NCBI GenBank assembly: GCA_023663915.1
Contig: JAMPGN010000179.1
Coordinates: 1-8,651, forward strand
Source of the DNA: Eubacterium sp.
GTDB taxonomy: Bacteria; Bacillota_A; Clostridia; Lachnospirales; Lachnospiraceae
Reading direction: 5' to 3'
Length of the DNA: 8,651 bases
In this document: in pieces, positions 5,613 to 8,651 of the stretch
Position numbering within the stretch: position 1 is the first letter of the stretch
Layout of the letters: each line of letters opens with the position of its first letter
Position numbers and translations under genes: made by a program
Notes under the pieces: model-generated
Databases searched by the model: none
The model's input: the letters and a program-made list of their open reading frames with translations, nothing else
What the model was told of the DNA's origin: nothing

Positions 5613-6794
5613 ATGGCAAAAAAAGTTGTTTTGGCAGGCGCTTGCCGCACGGCTATCGGTACTATGGGCGGGGGCTTAAGCACAACTCCGGCAGCAGAGC
5701 TTGGAGCAATCGTAATCAAAGAGGCGTTGAACAGGGCAGGAGTGGCTCCTGACAAAGTTGATCATGTATACATGGGCTGTGTCATTCAGGCAGGACAGGG
5801 TCAGAACGTGGCTCGTCAGTCCTCCATCAAGGCAGGTATCCCCAATGAAGTTCCGGCAGTTACGATCAACGTAGTATGCGGTTCCGGTCTTAACTGTGTC
5901 AACATGGCTGCACAGATGATTCAGGCAGGCGATGCAGATATCGTTGTTGCAGGCGGTATGGAGAACATGTCCATGGCTCCTTACGCTATGATGCAGGGTC
6001 GTTACGGATACAGAATGAACAACGGCACCTTGGTTGATACGATGATCAAAGATGCGTTGTGGGATGCTTTTAACGATTATCATATGATTAAGACAGCGGA
6101 CAATATCTGCGAAGAGTGGGGACTTACCCGTGAGGAACTGGACGAGTTTGCATTGAAGAGCCAGTTAAAAGCAGAGGCAGCTCAGAAGAGCGGTGCTTTT
6201 GAGAAAGAGATCGTACCTGTTATGGTTAAGAAGAAAAAAGAGACGGTTGAGTTCAAAGTTGACGAAGGACCGAGACCGGGTTCCACGATCGAAGGGCTTC
6301 AGAAACTTCGCCCGATCAATCCGAATGGATTTGTTACCGCAGGAAACGCTTCCGGTATCAATGACGGCGCGGCGGCGATCGTTGTCATGAGCGAGGAGAA
6401 GGCGAAAGAATTAGGCGTTAAGCCGATGGCGACTTTTGTGGCAGGCGCTCTTGCAGGATGCAGACCTGAGATCATGGGTATCGGTCCTGTTCCGGCGACT
6501 AAGAAAGTTATGGCGAAAGCGGGTTACAAGATTGAAGATTTCGATATCATCGAGGCGAACGAGGCATTTGCAGCTCAGTCTGTCGCAGTCGGCAAAGAAC
6601 TTGGAATCGACGTAGACAAGCAGCTTAACCCGAACGGCGGCGCAATCGCGCTCGGACATCCGGTAGGAGCATCCGGATGCCGTATTCTCGTAACTCTGCT
6701 TCATGAGATGGAAGCAAAAGATGCGAAGAAAGGTCTTGCAACGCTGTGTATCGGCGGCGGTATGGGTTGTGCAACGATTGTAGAAAGAGATTAG
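5613..6794 (+). CDS. thl: acetyl-CoA C-acetyltransferase (thiolase)
   Basis: This 393-residue biosynthetic thiolase condenses two acetyl-CoA into acetoacetyl-CoA, the entry step of butyrate formation. The full catalytic set is present: nucleophile C89 in [12 protein letters not shown]349 in [14 protein letters not shown], and C379 in [18 protein letters not shown] (314-322) is also typical. The length matches the family (about 390). The ATG at 5613 is chosen because GGAGGG lies 7 nt upstream and the protein then starts [16 protein letters not shown]. An in-frame TTG further upstream (5553) has no such support. The gene has its own spacer before it and a terminator after it, so it can be transcribed apart from crt-hbd-bcd. 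In Clostridium acetobutylicum the equivalent cysteines can form a regulatory disulfide. The same residues exist here, but regulation is inferred only. Confidence 0.97.
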   Translation: MAKKVVLAGACRTAIGTMGGGLSTTPAAELGAIVIKEALNRAGVAPDKVDHVYMGCVIQAGQGQNVARQSSIKAGIPNEVPAVTINVVCGSGLNCVNMAAQMIQAGDADIVVAGGMENMSMAPYAMMQGRYGYRMNNGTLVDTMIKDALWDAFNDYHMIKTADNICEEWGLTREELDEFALKSQLKAEAAQKSGAFEKEIVPVMVKKKKETVEFKVDEGPRPGSTIEGLQKLRPINPNGFVTAGNASGINDGAAAIVVMSEEKAKELGVKPMATFVAGALAGCRPEIMGIGPVPATKKVMAKAGYKIEDFDIIEANEAFAAQSVAVGKELGIDVDKQLNPNGGAIALGHPVGASGCRILVTLLHEMEAKDAKKGLATLCIGGGMGCATIVERD

Positions 6795-6812
6795 TAATAG
6801 GGTGATTATTTT

Positions 6813-6859
6813 AAGTTCTAAGGCGTTACATCGAAAGTTGTACCGCCTAAGAACTTTTA
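6813..6859 (+). terminator. intrinsic terminator between thl and crt
   Basis: AAGTTCTAAGGCG (6813-6825) pairs with CGCCTAAGAACTT (6844-6856) with one A-A mismatch, giving a long stem with an 18-nt loop that can pair a little further. It is followed by TTTTA. It lies 18 nt after the thl stop. It should end or reduce transcription from thl into crt. Confidence 0.75.
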
Positions 6860-6875
6860 GTCATTACATAGACTG

Positions 6876-6881
6876 TATAAG
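6876..6881 (+). promoter_or_regulatory. possible -10 element upstream of crt
   Basis: TATAAG lies 38 nt before the crt ATG and just after the thl terminator, where a separate crt promoter would be expected. No good -35 is found at 16-18 nt (the bases there are the terminator tail), so this is a weak call. The same 54-nt stretch otherwise holds only the crt ribosome binding site. Confidence 0.3.
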
Positions 6882-6913
6882 ATGGATATCAAATCATAAA
6901 GGAGACGGATACA

Positions 6914-7699
6914 ATGGAATTTGTATTATATGAGGTAAAAGGACAGGTCGGCACGATTACCATCAACCGTGAGAAAGCGCTGAATGCATTAAATTCTACC
7001 GTGTTGGACGAGCTTAATGCGACATTGGACAGCGTAGACCTTGATGCGGTAAGATGCCTGATCTTAACGGGTGCGGGACAGAAATCTTTCGTAGCGGGCG
7101 CGGACATTGGTGAGATGAGCACGCTGACCAAGGCAGAAGGAGAGGCTTTCGGCAAGAAGGGCAACGATGTTTTCCGTAAGTTAGAGACATTCCCGATTCC
7201 TGTCATTGCGGCAGTCAACGGTTTTGCACTTGGCGGCGGTTGTGAGATTTCCATGAGCTGTGATATCAGAATTTGTTCCGATAATGCAGTATTCGGACAG
7301 CCGGAAGTTGGTCTTGGCATCACACCGGGATTCGGCGGCACACAGAGGCTTGCGAGAATCGTAGGACCGGGCATGGCAAAACAGATGATCTACACGGCAA
7401 GAAACATCAAGGCGGACGAGGCATTACGAATCGGTCTTGTCAACGCAGTATATCCGCAGGAAGAACTGATGGCGGCGGCTGAGAAGATGGCGGCAGGCAT
7501 CGCAAAGAATGCGCCGATCGCAGTACGCAACTGCAAGAAAGCGATCAACGATGGCTTAGAGGTTGGCATGGACGAGGCAATCGTGATCGAGGAGAAGCTG
7601 TTCGGTGACTGCTTCGAGACGGAAGACCAGAAGTACGGCATGGCATTTTTCCTTGACAAGAATAAAGAGAAGGTAAAAGAGCCTTTTAAAAACTGCTAA
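6914..7699 (+). CDS. crt: 3-hydroxybutyryl-CoA dehydratase (crotonase)
   Basis: This 261-residue enoyl-CoA hydratase/isomerase family protein dehydrates 3-hydroxybutyryl-CoA to crotonyl-CoA. Key features are the CoA-binding and oxyanion-hole segment SFVAGADIGEM (58-68), NGFALGGGCEISM (102-114) with catalytic glutamate E111, and GQPEVGLGITPGFGGTQRL (128-146) with the second glutamate E131. Both glutamates are kept, which points to true hydratase chemistry rather than another crotonase-fold reaction. The length is typical for clostridial Crt (about 260). AAAGGAG (6898-6904) stands 9 nt before the ATG. The gene follows a terminator and precedes hbd by 51 nt, so it is likely first in a crt-hbd-bcd transcript. 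The residue set alone does not exclude activity on longer enoyl-CoAs, but the neighbours favour the C4 substrate. Confidence 0.96.
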   Translation: MEFVLYEVKGQVGTITINREKALNALNSTVLDELNATLDSVDLDAVRCLILTGAGQKSFVAGADIGEMSTLTKAEGEAFGKKGNDVFRKLETFPIPVIAAVNGFALGGGCEISMSCDIRICSDNAVFGQPEVGLGITPGFGGTQRLARIVGPGMAKQMIYTARNIKADEALRIGLVNAVYPQEELMAAAEKMAAGIAKNAPIAVRNCKKAINDGLEVGMDEAIVIEEKLFGDCFETEDQKYGMAFFLDKNKEKVKEPFKNC

Positions 7700-7750
7700 A
7701 AGAATTTACGAGTGATATAGAAAATTAAAATATAAAAAGGAGGAATTACA

Positions 7751-8590
7751 ATGAAAGTAGGAGTTATCGGCGCGGGAACGATGGGTTCCGGTATTGCACA
7801 GGCATTCGCTATGACAGACGGATATGAGGTATGTCTCTGCGATATCAAAGAAGAGTATGCAGAAGGCGGCAAGGCTAAAATTCAGAAGAACATGAATTTC
7901 CTGGTTGGCAAAGAGAAGATTACACAGGAAAAAGCCGACGAAGTTATGGGAAAGATCACAACAGGATTAAATAACATCTGTACTGATTGCGACCTGATCA
8001 TAGAAGTTGCCCTTGAGAAGATGGAGATCAAACAGTCGATCTTCAAAGAGCTGATGGGTATCGTTAAGAAAGATTGTATGTTTGCTTCCAACACATCTTC
8101 CCTTTCCATTACCAAGATCGGAGAAGGATTGGACAGACCGATGATCGGTATGCACTTCTTCAATCCGGCTGACAGAATGAAACTGGTAGAGGTTATTCGC
8201 GGCGAGAACACACCTCAGGAGATGGTAGATAAGATCACTGCCATTGCTACCGAGATTGGCAAGACTCCTGTACAGGTGAAAGAAGCTCCCGGCTTTGTTG
8301 TCAACAGAATCCTGATCCCGATGATCAATGAGGCGATCGGTGTATTGGACGCAGGGACAGCTTCAGCAGAGGATATCGATGTTGCTATGCAGCTTGGTGC
8401 ATCTCACCCGATGGGACCGCTTCATCTAGGTGATTTGATCGGTCTGGATATCTGCCTTGCAATTATGGAAGTTCTCTACAACGAGACCAAGAACGAGAAA
8501 TATGCTCCGCAGCCGCTTCTTAAGAAGATGGTAGAGGAGAAGAAACTCGGCAGAAAGACCGGCGTAGGATTTTTTGATTATTCTAAATAG
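7751..8590 (+). CDS. hbd: 3-hydroxybutyryl-CoA dehydrogenase
   Basis: The 279-residue enzyme reduces acetoacetyl-CoA to 3-hydroxybutyryl-CoA. The N-terminal Rossmann domain starts VGVIGAGTMGSGIAQ (GxGxxG, residues 6-11), and D31 at the end of the second strand favours NAD(H) over NADP(H). SNTSSLSIT (113-121) supplies the active-site serine. GMHFFNPADRMKLVEVI (133-149) holds the catalytic pair H135 and E147, and N185 in GFVVNRILIPM is the other conserved polar residue. The C-terminal helical domain (about 186-279) provides dimer contacts in the family and ends GRKTGVGFFDY. Length is typical (about 280). A strong AAGGAGG (7737-7743) lies 7 nt before the ATG. It lies between crt and bcd, and the short gaps (51 and 28 nt) imply one transcript. 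In the pathway it acts before Crt although its gene comes after. Confidence 0.97.
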   Translation: MKVGVIGAGTMGSGIAQAFAMTDGYEVCLCDIKEEYAEGGKAKIQKNMNFLVGKEKITQEKADEVMGKITTGLNNICTDCDLIIEVALEKMEIKQSIFKELMGIVKKDCMFASNTSSLSITKIGEGLDRPMIGMHFFNPADRMKLVEVIRGENTPQEMVDKITAIATEIGKTPVQVKEAPGFVVNRILIPMINEAIGVLDAGTASAEDIDVAMQLGASHPMGPLHLGDLIGLDICLAIMEVLYNETKNEKYAPQPLLKKMVEEKKLGRKTGVGFFDYSK

Positions 8591-8618
8591 AAAATAAAAC
8601 ATGGAGGAATAAAGAATC

Positions 8619-8651
8619 ATGGATTTTACTTTAAGCAAAGAACATGAAATG
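8619..8651 (+). CDS. bcd: butyryl-CoA dehydrogenase, N-terminal fragment (cut by window edge)
   Basis: Only the first 11 codons are in the window (MDFTLSKEHEM), preceded by GGAGG (8603-8607) 11 nt upstream and lying 28 nt after the hbd stop. The opening residues resemble the start of clostridial short-chain acyl-CoA dehydrogenases, and bcd after crt-hbd is a common order in butyrate producers. The full enzyme (about 380 residues) would reduce crotonyl-CoA to butyryl-CoA with electron-transfer flavoprotein, whose genes would be expected next. The call rests mainly on position and the short N-terminus. Confidence 0.8.
   Translation, partial: MDFTLSKEHEM

Overview
The window looks like a chromosomal segment of an anaerobic, butyrate-forming member of the Clostridia, most likely a Lachnospiraceae-type gut bacterium. 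The main evidence is the gene run thl-crt-hbd-bcd (acetyl-CoA to butyryl-CoA), the long-form ribosome hibernation factor, the strong GGAGG-type ribosome binding sites and the moderate GC content. The genus cannot be named from this sequence alone. No rRNA, tRNA, CRISPR array, phage or transposase gene was recognised.

Layout, left to right. (1) 36-563 encodes a long HPF-type ribosome hibernation factor, followed by a 12-bp stem-loop. (2) 693-3898 holds two same-strand genes 23 nt apart. The first encodes a large multi-pass membrane protein with GT-C-like features. The second encodes a GT2 polyprenyl-phosphate sugar transferase fused to a GtrA membrane domain. Together they look like a compact three-component surface glycosylation unit. 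(3) A convergent terminator separates these from a small minus-strand gene (3975-4193) for a DUF1902/HicB-like protein with no visible toxin partner. (4) An AT-rich divergent spacer with a GC-rich island leads to a membrane-anchored M23 metallopeptidase gene (4362-5519). (5) The rest is central butyrate metabolism: thiolase (5613-6794), an intergenic terminator, crotonase (6914-7699), 3-hydroxybutyryl-CoA dehydrogenase (7751-8590), and the first 11 codons of an acyl-CoA dehydrogenase (from 8619) cut by the window edge.

How the genes work together. Thl condenses two acetyl-CoA, Hbd reduces acetoacetyl-CoA, Crt dehydrates 3-hydroxybutyryl-CoA, and Bcd (with Etf, presumably beyond the edge) reduces crotonyl-CoA. 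The GT pair and the M23 enzyme both act at the cell envelope but are separate transcription units. The hibernation factor is unrelated in function to its neighbours.

Most of the window is ordinary. The points worth checking are the fused GT2-GtrA plus GT-C pair, two palindromes sharing an AAACGTTT core upstream of the GT operon and of thl, the orphan DUF1902 gene, the odd leader of the M23 gene, and the terminator between thl and crt. I see no convincing wholly new system.
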